A stretch of DNA of 39,763 bases, taken from Fragilaria crotonensis. Its lineage: Eukaryota; Bacillariophyta; Fragilariophyceae; Fragilariales; Fragilariaceae. How positions within the stretch are numbered: position 1 is the stretch's first letter; each line of letters starts with the position of its first letter. The notes beneath the pieces are model-generated. The model did no database searches, was not told the DNA's origin, and worked only from the letters and a program-made list of their open reading frames with translations. The stretch covers positions 1 to 39,763 of the forward strand of contig JAKSYS010000592.1 of the NCBI GenBank assembly GCA_022925895.1, given 5' to 3'. This document shows positions 8,771 to 18,142 of the stretch, piece after piece. The translations under genes were made by a program, and so were the position numbers.

Positions 8771-10143
8771 TGAAGTGGTCGGTCAGTAGGGACATAGCAC
8801 GTCTCACCGTTGAGGCCGACGAGAGTGTTGTGTCGGATTGAATCGCGGCTCTTTTGGACCATGAAACCAAAGTCGATTGACAGGCCTTGGTTGCAAGTTG
8901 TCGCCCGCATTGTGGTCCCTGTTCCTTTTGGAGTCTTCCGAAGCTTAGCGGCAAGGCAGATGGGACATTCTTCGAGCTCCGTCGGGAGCTTGAATTGTGG
9001 CATTCCTTTTACAAACCGGTGCATTTCTGATAAACGCCGGAAATTTATGTGTCCAAGGCGTTGATGCCACAGCATTCGCAAGGCCGAGCGGCTGAGGGAT
9101 CGCACGACGTATGCTTCCTGGTGGTTCGGCGAGAATTCCGGGAGGTCTTCGTCGGTGTCCAAGATGTCAGGACGTTCGGTAATGATGTCCTGGTAATCGA
9201 TTGTACGGAATTCAAGACCTGCGGGAGCCATCCCATACCCATAGATGTAGGGCCTTGCGTTACCGTCAGGTGAAACGGGCAACAGGCCTAACGGTGGGTC
9301 CAGGGCAGGTGGAGAATGGCATGCGGTGCAAGTCATGCCGTCGGTCGGATCGAGGATCGTGGCGGCAGTGGCAGGTGCATGTTCCGTGCATAGTTTCCGA
9401 ACGAGGACTTGATCCGAAGGGAGCGGAGCCAGATGGGCTTCGGGCGACGGAGCAATCAAGGCTTCGGTGAACGTCAAACCTCCTCGACTTGCCGTCGGTT
9501 GCAAGATAATGTAGATGTCTTGCGAACTTCGGAGGCGATTCGGGAAGTGAATATGTCCGATGCTCTCGGTGAAGCTTGACATGTGGTATCCATCGGTGCC
9601 CAGCTGCTTCGAAATGGCTGCGTGCGAAATAATGATGCCTGGAATTGTGGGAGTGTAGTACGTCCGAATGAACACGGACGATGGGCCTCCGGCATTTCCA
9701 CGATTATCCACTGGTACACACAAGAAACCGACGCCGACAGGTTGGTGCGCGTGATGACCGGCATCAAAGAGGCGGACGTTTGTGCGGAGTGGACGATAAG
9801 CAAACAAAAGGTGGCGATCGTTGGCAGTGCAAGCCATGGATCCGTTGTCAGCATGTGCGAACGAGAGTTGGCGGGCACGATCATATGTCTCGGCCAACCG
9901 ACGAAGCAGGATGGGATCGGGAGCAACGTCGAGACGGACGGTGTCGGACGGGAAGGGCAGGAAGCACGTCGGCAACTGAAATGGAGATCGAATTGACGTT
10001 GGGGGCTTCGAAACAGGCTTCAAAGTCGACTTCGTCTTCAGCGGTGGCACGGAGCGAATTCTGTTGATATCCCACGAGATCTTCTTTGTCGCCGTCGTCG
10101 TCGTCGTCGTTGGTGGCGGCGACGTCGATGTTGGCGGGTTCAT
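8710..10143 (-). CDS. Copia C protease region and pre-integrase HHCC finger
   Basis: True coding begins near 9950, where the gag frame shifts into this one. ADNGSM (codons near 9850) lies where the aspartic protease active site should be; the usual D-S/T-G is D-N-G here, so protease assignment rests partly on position. LWHQRLGHINFRRLSEMHRF followed by CPICLAAKLRK is the GAG-pre-integrase H-H-C-C zinc finger. LSIDFGFM supplies the first integrase Asp (codon at 8874). The frame is lost at about 8790 (GTCCC). The proline/threonine-rich first ~50 codons (10143 to about 9990) overlap gag and are probably not translated. Confidence 0.8.
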   Translation of the reverse strand: MNPPTSTSPPPTTTTTTATKKISWDINRIRSVPPLKTKSTLKPVSKPPTSIRSPFQLPTCFLPFPSDTVRLDVAPDPILLRRLAETYDRARQLSFAHADNGSMACTANDRHLLFAYRPLRTNVRLFDAGHHAHQPVGVGFLCVPVDNRGNAGGPSSVFIRTYYTPTIPGIIISHAAISKQLGTDGYHMSSFTESIGHIHFPNRLRSSQDIYIILQPTASRGGLTFTEALIAPSPEAHLAPLPSDQVLVRKLCTEHAPATAATILDPTDGMTCTACHSPPALDPPLGLLPVSPDGNARPYIYGYGMAPAGLEFRTIDYQDIITERPDILDTDEDLPEFSPNHQEAYVVRSLSRSALRMLWHQRLGHINFRRLSEMHRFVKGMPQFKLPTELEECPICLAAKLRKTPKGTGTTMRATTCNQGLSIDFGFMVQKSRDSIRHNTLVGLNGETCYVPTDRPLQWPYIRSCLPNKGSSRRLDQ

Positions 10144-11398
10144 CCTCCAAGATGCGATGCATTACTCGATTGTTGGCGCCAAGAGGTGGACGGTTGCGGG
10201 TGTTGGCAGAGTTCAGACGGCTGCGAAATTGTTTGTGTGAATTCGCAATCTGAGCCTTGAGCTGGGGATTGCGTTGTGCTAATCCTTCAGCGACGATATA
10301 ATCCACAAAACGGTTGCAATCTTCCAGCTTGTGACCCGGGAGTTGGCAGCCAAGGCAAACGGAAGACGCATCTTGGTTTTGAGAGATAGCCCGAACCATG
10401 AGATTGATTTCCTCATCGTCGAGGGTGGCGTCTGACGTCGACGACGAGAAATCCGGCGACGCGGTTTCGATCCTCCGGATGATGGACGTCGGCGTTCTTC
10501 CTGACGGCGGATGCTGCGAGGATGGTGGGTCGCGGCCAATCTCGGAGGCATACTCGACGAAAGTCGTCGCGAGTTGCGCCAACGAAAGTTTGAACGGAAG
10601 CGTGCCGTCGAGGCCGGTGCGCTTGTCGCGTTCGACTAAACGTCGGATCTCGGGACGCCATTCGGACGTCAAATTGCGGACAGATAGATCGAGGGCCTCC
10701 GATTCGGTGTACGTGCGAGTGGCTTGGCGCTCGCGTACCATGAAGTCTTGAAGCCGGCGGATGTACAAGCTGAATGTCTCCGTTCGTCGTTGGCGGGGAA
10801 TTTCGCTTGCGGTCGAGAAGACTGAATGCAACAGGGGATGGTGGAGGCGAAATAGGGAGTAGATAGCATGGTATCCCGCCTGCGGTGGGCATCCTTCAAC
10901 AGCGCCATGCTCTCGGGAGCCATTGGGGAATGTGGAGTCCTGGCTCAAAGCAGTGTAGATCAGACCGGACATGAAGGAATCTTTCTCTCGGACGGAAGCA
11001 GGGAGCCAAGTCCACCAAGCACCGTGGATTTCGTCTTCCTTTGCGGATTCATACGGCGGGCACCACACTCCCCATTGTAAGCATGTGGAACAAAAGAGTT
11101 TGAACCAGTGCACGAACGAATCATTTTTGGATGAGTCGAATCTTGGGAAGCTAGCCTTACGAAAATCTTTGAACTTGACCTCGCCATACATGAATTGACT
11201 CATGTAATCTTCGTAGGATTCGGCGCCGAAGGTGACCTCTGCAGAGAAAGGATGCATACGTGTAGGTGTCCGAGTCAAATTACCACCAGTTGTGCGTGGG
11301 CGAGCCGCCGAATTGAAGAGGGGGCGAGGTTCCGGGGGAGTGTGGAACCGTCCAGCAGTGATCGGAGGGCCGTGTCCGCTTGTTGGGCGAGTGTCCAC
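9881..11398 (-). CDS. Copia C Gag with CCHC zinc knuckle
   Basis: A 505-codon frame with a copia-type capsid region (FHWFKLF-like, RRQRTETFSLYIRRLQDFM) and one zinc knuckle CLGCQLPGHKLEDC (C-x2-C-x4-H-x4-C) at about residues 356-369, then an acidic run (DDDDDGDKED). Gag forms the particle and binds element RNA. An in-frame upstream extension reaches the stop at 11528-11530, and an ATG near 11516 in another frame could be the original start. The frame ends at 9881, about 20 codons past the point where Pol coding takes over, giving an overlap that is either recoding or an indel. Confidence 0.8.
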   Translation of the reverse strand: MDTRPTSGHGPPITAGRFHTPPEPRPLFNSAARPRTTGGNLTRTPTRMHPFSAEVTFGAESYEDYMSQFMYGEVKFKDFRKASFPRFDSSKNDSFVHWFKLFCSTCLQWGVWCPPYESAKEDEIHGAWWTWLPASVREKDSFMSGLIYTALSQDSTFPNGSREHGAVEGCPPQAGYHAIYSLFRLHHPLLHSVFSTASEIPRQRRTETFSLYIRRLQDFMVRERQATRTYTESEALDLSVRNLTSEWRPEIRRLVERDKRTGLDGTLPFKLSLAQLATTFVEYASEIGRDPPSSQHPPSGRTPTSIIRRIETASPDFSSSTSDATLDDEEINLMVRAISQNQDASSVCLGCQLPGHKLEDCNRFVDYIVAEGLAQRNPQLKAQIANSHKQFRSRLNSANTRNRPPLGANNRVMHRILEDEPANIDVAATNDDDDDGDKEDLVGYQQNSLRATAEDEVDFEACFEAPNVNSISISVADVLPALPVRHRPSRRCSRSHPASSVGRDI

Positions 11399-11527
11399 CG
11401 GTTGTCCACGGAAAGTGGGAAGTGCAGCCGTGGAGTCGGCTATCTCAACGTCCTCGACGGGCGGTGCGATTTCTCGTTCATGCCGGGTGCGGTCTCGTTG
11501 ATAGGGGCGTCCATCGGGGCAGACGTA

Positions 11528-11998
11528 TCAACCACCGAAGGAGGGCCCTGGCGCGAGCGATGAGATCGACTCGTGAGTGCTCTGGGAAGATGCAGAGGAT
11601 CCCGGCGGCTTTGGGATGTCGATATCCGGAAGTAGGAAGCGGATCATGATAGGGACGTGTACGATGTCGGACGGGCGAGAACGTTCCTTGAGACGTTGGA
11701 CGATGAGGCGCTGGAGCGCCGGCTTTCGTAACGAGATGACGGAGTTGCGGCTGCGGGCGTGGTACATGCCAAATCCGGGGTCGGTCAGTGTAGGCAATAA
11801 CTCTTCCGACAACCATGTGGTGTCTTCGAGTTGTTGGAGAACGCAGTTACGGATGGTGTCGTGATAGGTTTCCGTAAGTGACATTGTAGGCACATCGAAG
11901 ATCTCTGTGAGTGGGATTTCTGCCATCGGGCAGTCCACAATATCGATGGTTATAACGAGACAGTCATTGTCGTATTGAACCTCCTCGGCGTCCACCAT
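11528..11998 (-). CDS. Leader ORF of copia C, unknown function, 156 aa
   Basis: An open frame between the primer-binding site and gag. It starts MVDAEEVQYDND and ends SSLAPGPSFGG. No domain is recognised; it is acidic at the N-terminus and has no obvious membrane segment. It is in the same frame as gag, separated by one stop (11528-11530), so it could be an N-terminal Gag extension cut by a nonsense change, or a separate leader protein. Most copia elements lack an ORF here. Confidence 0.5.
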   Translation of the reverse strand: MVDAEEVQYDNDCLVITIDIVDCPMAEIPLTEIFDVPTMSLTETYHDTIRNCVLQQLEDTTWLSEELLPTLTDPGFGMYHARSRNSVISLRKPALQRLIVQRLKERSRPSDIVHVPIMIRFLLPDIDIPKPPGSSASSQSTHESISSLAPGPSFGG

Positions 11999-12165
11999 TT
12001 TGTTATCGGGTTTCAGAAATATGCGGTCCCGGATGTCTGGTCGGAGAGTATTTTTAACGCGGAGTGGCTACGTGGTTCCCGATATCATGTGAATCGTGTG
12101 ACACCGAAGAACGCGAGAGAACTCGAAATCAGTCGGAGAGTGCGCAGAAAACAGTCGTAGAATTT

Positions 12166-12177
12166 GGGCTCATAACC
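12166..12177 (-). promoter_or_regulatory. Primer-binding site of copia C (initiator-Met half-tRNA type)
   Basis: On the minus strand GGTTATGAGCCC lies directly next to the 5' LTR. Its complement GGGCTCATAACC is the anticodon arm of eukaryotic initiator-Met tRNA, with anticodon CAT, not a tRNA 3' end. This matches the half-tRNA priming known for Drosophila copia. Confidence 0.8.
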
Positions 12178-12580
12178 TGTGAGACCCTCCCTAGTACGGC
12201 GGCTCCACAAACAGTGACTCGCTTGGGAGTCGGGTTAGGACAAAGCCGTCGCAATGAAGAGGAACGAACGCAGAAGCAAGAAGGCACGACGCGTGGCGAT
12301 GTCGATATCGAACGTGTGATGGGTGATGTGTTGGCGTTCGTGTTGTGGCTAAGTATATCCTTCGGCCTCTTCACCCTTACGATCAAATGGACCGGCAAGA
12401 ATGCGATTGAGGGAATAAAGGATTATATTAGAAGTTGTGTGCCGATGGAGTACATCGGCCTTAAGCTAAATTAGTCGGAGTTGCGCATTTGATAGCGCAT
12501 CAGCATCGACCGTAGATAGTCGACCGTGCGCAGTAGACAGTAGCACGGTGTCATGGAGATATATAGAATATGCACTGACA
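12178..12580 (-). repeat. LTR of copia C, right copy (5' LTR of the element)
   Basis: 403 bp, same sequence as 5366-5768. It is the transcription-start LTR because gag follows on the minus strand. Ends are TG...CA. Confidence 0.93.
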
Positions 12581-12585
12581 ACATG
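12581..12585. repeat. Target-site duplication (right), ACATG
   Basis: Exact repeat of 5361-5365, flanking the outer edge of the 5' LTR of element C. Confidence 0.93.
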
Positions 12586-13190
12586 TCACATGATATTTGA
12601 CATCAAGTTCGACCTAACGCGGAAGGCGCGACTCGTCCTGAACGGTGCGAAACATGAAGTACCGAAGGAGATGACCTTCTCGAGCGTCGTTTCACGTGAC
12701 AGCGTTCGGAACGCATTCACTCTTGCGGCATTGAACGGACTCGATATCTTGGCAGCGGACATCCAAAATGCTTATCTCTCGGCACCGACCGAGGAAAGGC
12801 TATACGTCGTTGCCGGGTTGGAGTTCCCACCCGATCTGCGAGGACGACCAGCAAAGATTGTGCGGGCACTTTATGGCATGAAGTCGTCGGGAGCGCGATT
12901 CAGGGACCATCTTGCCGCATCGCTCCGGGACATGGGGTATGTCAGTTGCAAGGCGGATCCGGACGTATGGATGAAGGCTGCGACAAAGGCCGATGGAACG
13001 AAGTTTTACAGTTATGTTTTGGCGTACGTCGATGATATCCTTTGCCTCGACACGAATCCAAAGAATGTGATGGACGCTTTGTCCAAGGTCTACAAGCTAA
13101 AGGATGGGAGCGTCAAGGCACCGGATGTATATCTTGGGGCTGAAGTAAAGCAATTCAAGATACCCGAGTCGGACGAGCCTGAAGATCAGG
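12586..13190 (+). pseudogene. Copia B reverse transcriptase
   Basis: The open frame begins at 12548 inside the LTR of element C, but element B sequence starts at 12586. LTRKARLVLNG, motif A DIQNAYLSAP and the catalytic YVDD (LAYVDDILC) are intact, followed by KADPDVWMKAA upstream of it and YLGAEVKQFKIPESDEPED after it. The frame is lost near 13188 (GATCAGGTGGGCC), with RT continuing in the 13197 frame. About 200 residues of RT are otherwise uninterrupted, so B is less decayed than A. Confidence 0.8.
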
Positions 13191-13196
13191 TGGGCC

Positions 13197-14114
13197 ATGT
13201 CTTCATCCAAGTATGTGACAAGGGCAGTCAAGGACGTCGAGACAGAGTTAGAAAATGTGGGATTGGGGTTGCCGAAACGCACTACGACCCCACTACGTCA
13301 GGGTTATCGACCGGAGTTGGATCAAACGGCGGAGTTGGATGCGCAGCGACTAAACTATTACCAAGGGCTGGTCGGCGTATTGAGGTGGATCTGCGAACTC
13401 GGGCGAGTGGACATACTGATGCCGGTTTCTCTCATGTCACGTTACCTTGTGTCGGCGAGGGAGGGGCATCTTCAGCAATTGTTCCATGTGTTTGCATATT
13501 TGAAACAGTACGACCGATCGACGATGGTGTTTGACGACACGGAGCCAAGCTACGACCCGCGACGGTTTGCCACACAGGATTGGTCGAAGTATTATCCCGA
13601 CGCGAAGGAAGCGATACCGGAAAACATGCCAGAGCCGCGAGGGAAGCCAGTGATGATGACTTGTTTCGTTGATGCCGACCACGCAGGATGTCAGTTGACA
13701 CGTCGATCGCACACTGGCGTGATCCTCTATATCAATCGCGCCCCGATCATTTGGTACTCCAAGCGACAGAACACGGTGGAATCTTCCACGTTTGGCTCGG
13801 AGTTCATTGCCATGAAGATCGCGGTAGAGTTGATTGAGGGGCTGCGGTACAAGTTAAGGATGATGGGTGTTCCGGTTGAGGATCCTTGCAATGTTTTTTG
13901 TGATAATGAGGCAGTCGCCAAGAATTCCACCAGGCCAGAGTCGACTTTGAAGAAGAAGCACCAGGCGATTGCGTACCATCGCACTCGTGAGGCTCAGGCT
14001 CCGGGGACTGTGCGGATTGCCAAGGAAGATGGTGAGACAAACCTGGCGGATATCTTTACAAAGCTCTTGGCGGGACCGAAGCATCGGGATTTATCGCAAC
14101 GCATCCTATGGTAA
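13197..14114 (+). pseudogene. Copia B RT thumb and RNase H
   Basis: A 305-codon frame with NYYQGLVGVLRWICELGRVD, MPVSLMSRYLVSAREGH and a complete RNase H: CFVDADHAGC, the ESSTFGSEFIA segment, VFCDNEAV and TNLADIFTKLL. It is colinear with the element A copy at 2534-3514 with many conservative differences, so A and B are related but not recent duplicates. The natural stop at 14114 follows RILW. Only one frameshift separates it from the RT segment. Confidence 0.8.
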
Positions 14115-14455
14115 TGGGATGGCGTTTGGCCTGCGAAGCAGGTGGCTGGCCTTGGCCTACGAGCGTAGGTGTGGATGGGCTAATACTATTCGGTAATGGA
14201 TGTCCGAACGGCCTCTGGTGTTACGTGATATTTGGAGTATTGTGAGGAGTGCGAATCCGGGGACGAGCGAATCACCGATGGATCGGTATTTTGCTCGCGG
14301 GGACTGAACGAATTCTACTGTGTCTGCGTCATATTGGGCTACGGCCAGACCATGTGGGGTTTCTCCGGACTTAGTTTATAATTTTGTTCTATCCTAATCT
14401 CTAATGCCATGCTGCCCCACAATGATGGATTTCCAGTAGTAACGGTAGGTTTTAT
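14115..14455. other. Non-coding tail of copia B and unassigned sequence
   Basis: Contains the post-stop region and possible 3' LTR edge of element B. No open frame with recognisable content was seen. Confidence 0.4.
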
Positions 14456-15615
14456 TCACGGGAACATATTGGGACTTATGGCATCAGGGCTAGTATTAAG
14501 ATGAAACCACTGTTGGAGGGCCTCGGAGAGAACATGTCGCAACAAAGGGCTGGTCGCCATATTTCTATGAAATTGAGTGATTGCTTGCAACAAAGTGGTT
14601 CGCCACTGCTGCCGGGTGGGGTGTGGACTACGAAGGATGTGGTCTCTGTCTTCTGTGGTATGCTTGCATTTGGGACATGTTCGATTGCCTGAGTCAAATT
14701 TGTTTAGGGAAGAATGAGTGGGCAAGCACTCGTGTACCAACTTGGAATTGTGGACCTTTGAAGTTCGATGAGCTTGAAATCATTATCATGGTGACGGTTG
14801 GCATACTCCGGGATATCTTCGTAGTGTGTCAAAGTCGTTTGTTCTTGGTCATCGCGGTCGGTTGTTTGGCCACACAGTATGTATGTATCTGCTTCCTGCT
14901 TGACTGCCAGATACTTTCCGTATTGAAACGCCAGACATTGAATCCATTGTTTTGAGTGTTGGGTGGTCCACTTGCCAAGGGGTTGCATTAATTTGCCGCG
15001 CGAGTTGCTCCATAGTTATTAACGCGCTTCCAGAGACGCCATTCAAGTTGTGATGGTCGATCTCGGTTAATTCTCATCCAACGACTCATTGTGCTGAAAA
15101 GTGACGAGGTCCCCATAAGCTTCTTGTCCCTTCCACTGGTGTCTTTATGTCAGAGAGAGTGACAGCATTCAAATATAATCCGCAGCAATTGAGTCGCCGT
15201 ATCTGTGCTGGTGTAAATCTCTGCAATCCGATAATTATGTCCATAATATAACAATCATGCTCTCGTTCGAGCGTTGGAATACCGGAATCTTCCACCTGGA
15301 TCCAAGCATAAATGCTTTTTAGATATTGTCGGAGTGCGCCAAACCACTTCAGTTCTAAGTGGGGTAGATGTGTCGTCACGTCTTCCAGCAAGCATCGGGA
15401 CATGCCCAAACTATAGTTCCCCAAGAAATGATGTTTTGCATCAGCTGCCCTGCAATTGTTTTGGCTCTCCAATGTTTTAAGATTGACTGAATGTGTCCAA
15501 TGCCTTCTCGGTCGTCAAACCGTTTAAATTCAATCCCTCCATACTCGCTAGGTCCGTATGCGATTGCTTGATGTATATGCCTGTTAAAGCCGCATCTTAC
15601 GATGACAATGCTCAT
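14456..15615 (-). pseudogene. Remnant of a diatom RT / zinc-finger (non-LTR-type) retroelement
   Basis: Minus-strand fragments in several frames. 15615-15376 gives AYGPSEYGGIEFKRF and HIQSILKHWRAKTIAG, typical of the region after the RT palm in non-LTR-type elements. 15472-15086 gives a segment with LREYL-like KWFGALRQYLKSIYAW and FTPAQIRRLNCCGLYLN. 14740-14456 gives a reverse-transcriptase zinc-binding motif CPKCKHTTEDRDHILRSPH (the canonical second half would be CPH; here the last Cys is Ser). The order agrees with one family member read 5' to 3' on the minus strand, and the same finger type occurs intact at 24700-25381. Decayed, with no active gene. Confidence 0.65.
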
Positions 15616-15992
15616 CGCTTCCTCTGAATTTTTGTTAAGTGTGGCTCTGTAAATTTAGAATTTGGCAGAGGATAACTCAAGCTGGGTACGTAACATGATG
15701 AGTAGAATGCCCATGATTCCTCCCTTGTCAGCGGACATTTCCACAGAAATGGTACCACCTCGTCGTTGCTTTTTGCTTAAAGTTGCTTCTGTTGTTCTTT
15801 TTGACTTCCGGCGGGTTTCTTTTAACCGGAAAGATGCGGATCCTGTATCATCCAAATCGTATGTACAACTACTGGAGACTGGAGTATCATCCACAATTCA
15901 TGAGGACGTGGATTCACTGATTCACTGATTCATTCCCAACCTCCAACCTCGTAGAAGTGTAGCACGCCTTGGATATTCAGTAATTACCTTGA
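15616..15992. other. Unassigned sequence
   Basis: Opposing frames of about 80 codons exist on both strands (15655-15928), the minus one lysine/arginine-rich, but neither shows a recognisable domain. Treated as non-coding. Confidence 0.35.
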
Positions 15993-16022
15993 GGGTAAAG
16001 GTAAAGCACTTTACCTTTACCC
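15993..16022. repeat. Perfect 14-bp hairpin, GGTAAA-type
   Basis: GGGTAAAGGTAAAG, then CA, then its exact reverse complement CTTTACCTTTACCC. It is followed by further TTTACC copies to about 16051 (TTGTTTACCTTTACCC...). Could be a transcript terminator, a slipped-strand simple repeat or an element end. Confidence 0.8.
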
Positions 16023-17751
16023 TTGTTTACCTTTACCCTTTGTTTACCTTTTTCCGTACCCTGCCGAGGCCTATTGGGGACCCCAAACCCCCAAGACGAC
16101 AGTGGGATGTGGTGTGATCGCCCCGAAGATGACAGACGGTTGCTATAAATCTGCATGTAATATGTACATACGCCACCTCATCCTTTGAAGGAAAACGCAA
16201 GCACTGGGAGTGCAAGGTGCAAGTATCAAGGCACAATATTTGTCCTGGTATCGTACCGCCCTACCAATCAGAAATGCTCTTGATACACGACACGGACTCC
16301 GAGCCTTCCGTAGCGTCGAAACTAGTCTGCCACCGCTTCGTTTGTTGCTGACCTTGCTTGTTCCCGTTGCCAACCCCTCTATGAGTGGGATTGTTCTACC
16401 AGATATGGGTCAGTGAGAAGAAGGCTTGTATTGGCGTTACCATGGCTTATGCCACGGTGTTTTTATTTGGTGCTTCAACTCCCAAACCCCTCTTGGTTTT
16501 CGGCGTCTCGTCTGTTCTTTCTTTTTAGGGGTGGGTGGGCGGTATTTAAGATTATTTTAGGACCGATGACACAAGGCACAAATCTGACCGGTTGGTTAGA
16601 TAGTGAGAGGCCTTGTTTGTTTCGGTACAGAGCCAGGCTCGGGTTTGGCTTTAATTTGTCCGAGCTCGCTCATAAGCAGGGTATAAGCTCCCTCAGTCAG
16701 CTAGTTCCATTGTCTGGCCCGTCGTAGGGAGGGCTGTGATCTTGGGTAGGTCACGCTTGCGTTTTAGCTATCGACGGAGTTGTTCCTAACAGAACTCATG
16801 CTTCGCAAGAATCACAGGTTTCGCAAGCATTTGAACAAAAGAATTGTTCTTCTTTTTCATGACACGTCACTGATGATGCGCACGACAACAAGTCTCCGTT
16901 CTTATTCATAAACAACTATTGTTTCGCAAGCTCCACAAGATCTGCAAATTTTCTAGTTATTCCGCGTGGAAGCGTATCCTTTCCAGCTGGACAGTGTCTC
17001 TCGCATTTCACTTGCGATCACTTGAACTTGCATGTCTGCTCCTAAACCACTGCTGTCGGCGGCTCTTCCAGAACCGAAAAGGGCCCGAGCTGTGAACAGA
17101 TTTTTGTACTACAGTGGAATGCATCGTACTCCACTAGTACAGTCATGTAAAATGTACGTTTAAGTTGGGTGCGTAGAACGTTTAATGGCAAGTAGCAAGT
17201 ACTGTAGTACTGCGTACTAGGTGTCAAATACGTGTGGCGGAAATTCGTGCGAAACAGGAATTTCGGAGTGGGTGCTCATAACCCGCGCAAATGGCAAGCC
17301 TCTGTTTGCTAGGGTTATGAGTTACGAGCACTCATGCGAGGGTTATGGGCTCTATCTTTGGAAGAAACTGATTCGCAAGGTTTATGTGTTTTTGTTGTGA
17401 TGTCACGACACGGATTTGCGACACTCGTGTTCTTCGCAAGGAATTTCGCATGATAGGAACGACTCTCTCAGGTTCTCAGGTACAAGTACCAGTACTTGTA
17501 TGCATACCGTGATGATTCCCTTGCCTGGCGTACTAGCTCTACCGGTAGTATAGATTTCTGTACCGTTGTCGCGGTCGTACTGTCGCCGAGTCAGACCTAG
17601 AGTAAGAATATAGTACTTGTAGTAGTACATGGTACTAGTAGTAGTATGATACATGTTGGAAGTACTGGTCCTGCACTCCAGCTGTGTATGCCGAAGCGCC
17701 ATGGATGGTCTGATGGCACGCTTCATGGCATCGAATTGGCCTGATGCCCAC
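16023..17751. other. Non-coding region with GTAC palindromes
   Basis: No convincing gene on either strand. Recurrent features are short TTCGCAAG words (near 16806, 16820, 16923, 17373 and 17436), a perfect palindrome at 17481-17500 (TACAAGTAC, CA, GTACTTGTA), GTAGTAC/GTACTAG clusters at 17614-17652, and an inverted repeat CTCATAACCC (17275-17284) / GGGTTATGAG (17312-17321). Confidence 0.5.
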
Positions 17752-18053
17752 CCACGAAATAAATTCCGAGTCTTGTCCGCATTTCTCTAAGTCCGTTTAG
17801 TCGGATGAGTCGGCCGCCTAGTGGTTTCGTCGTACCGCTGTCTCGCGTACTGTCGCGTCGATTCGTGTGTTGCTGTGTGTGGTTTTCTGGATTCTCCTTC
17901 ATGTTCACGAGGCTAGTGGAACTAAATAGATGGCATCGGAATCTGGTCCTAATAGTTTTGTCTCTCTCTCCTGGTTCGTCTCGCGGGGTCGGTCCCGTGA
18001 TATTCATCTAGCGGGGGTCCGTCGCGTCGTTGTGAGTCGACCTGGTTTCCGCC
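17752..18053 (-). repeat. Split direct repeat B2
   Basis: 302 bp, starting CCACGAAATAAATTCC and ending CTGGTTTCCGCC on the plus strand, identical by eye to 18291-18592. It forms the outer end of the element. Confidence 0.92.
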
Positions 18054-18142
18054 CCATGCAGTGCATGGCCAGGAGGTAACCGGCGCCGGAGGCGCCGATG
18101 AACCTAGGCATCGGGCCAGGAGAGGAGGTGTGGGTGGGTGGG
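18054..18142 (-). other. 89-bp spacer between A2 and B2
   Basis: Contains a GC-rich palindrome GGCGCCGGAGGCGCC and the self-complementary CATGCAGTGCATG. Unique within the window. Confidence 0.6.

Larger units (their letters stand above)
5366..12580 (-). mobile_element. Complete nested Ty1/copia retrotransposon C, 7215 bp
   Basis: All structural hallmarks are visible: two identical 403-bp LTRs with TG...CA ends, a 5-bp ACATG duplication, a polypurine tract inside the left LTR and a tRNA-derived primer site inside the right LTR. Minus-strand frames run in the order leader ORF, gag, protease, integrase, RT, RNase H. The RT carries QVDD in place of YVDD. C lies inside the RT-proximal part of element B. 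LTR identity implies very recent insertion, yet the polyprotein is broken at five one-base shifts, each in a G/C run. Confidence 0.93.
12586..14304 (+). mobile_element. Copia retrotransposon B, right half
   Basis: Resumes coding directly after the ACATG duplication and runs through RT and RNase H to the stop at 14114. A purine tract CGGGGAC (14298-14304) followed by TGAACGAATT may mark the edge of a degraded 3' LTR, by analogy with GGGGAC-TGTTG in element A. The 3' LTR end is not recognisable. 14115-14297 holds no gene. Confidence 0.8.

Noticed and set aside
12165..12177. tRNA gene at the iMet-like sequence
   Set aside because: Only the anticodon arm is present, with no acceptor, D or T arms around it. 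Its position against an LTR identifies it as a primer-binding site.
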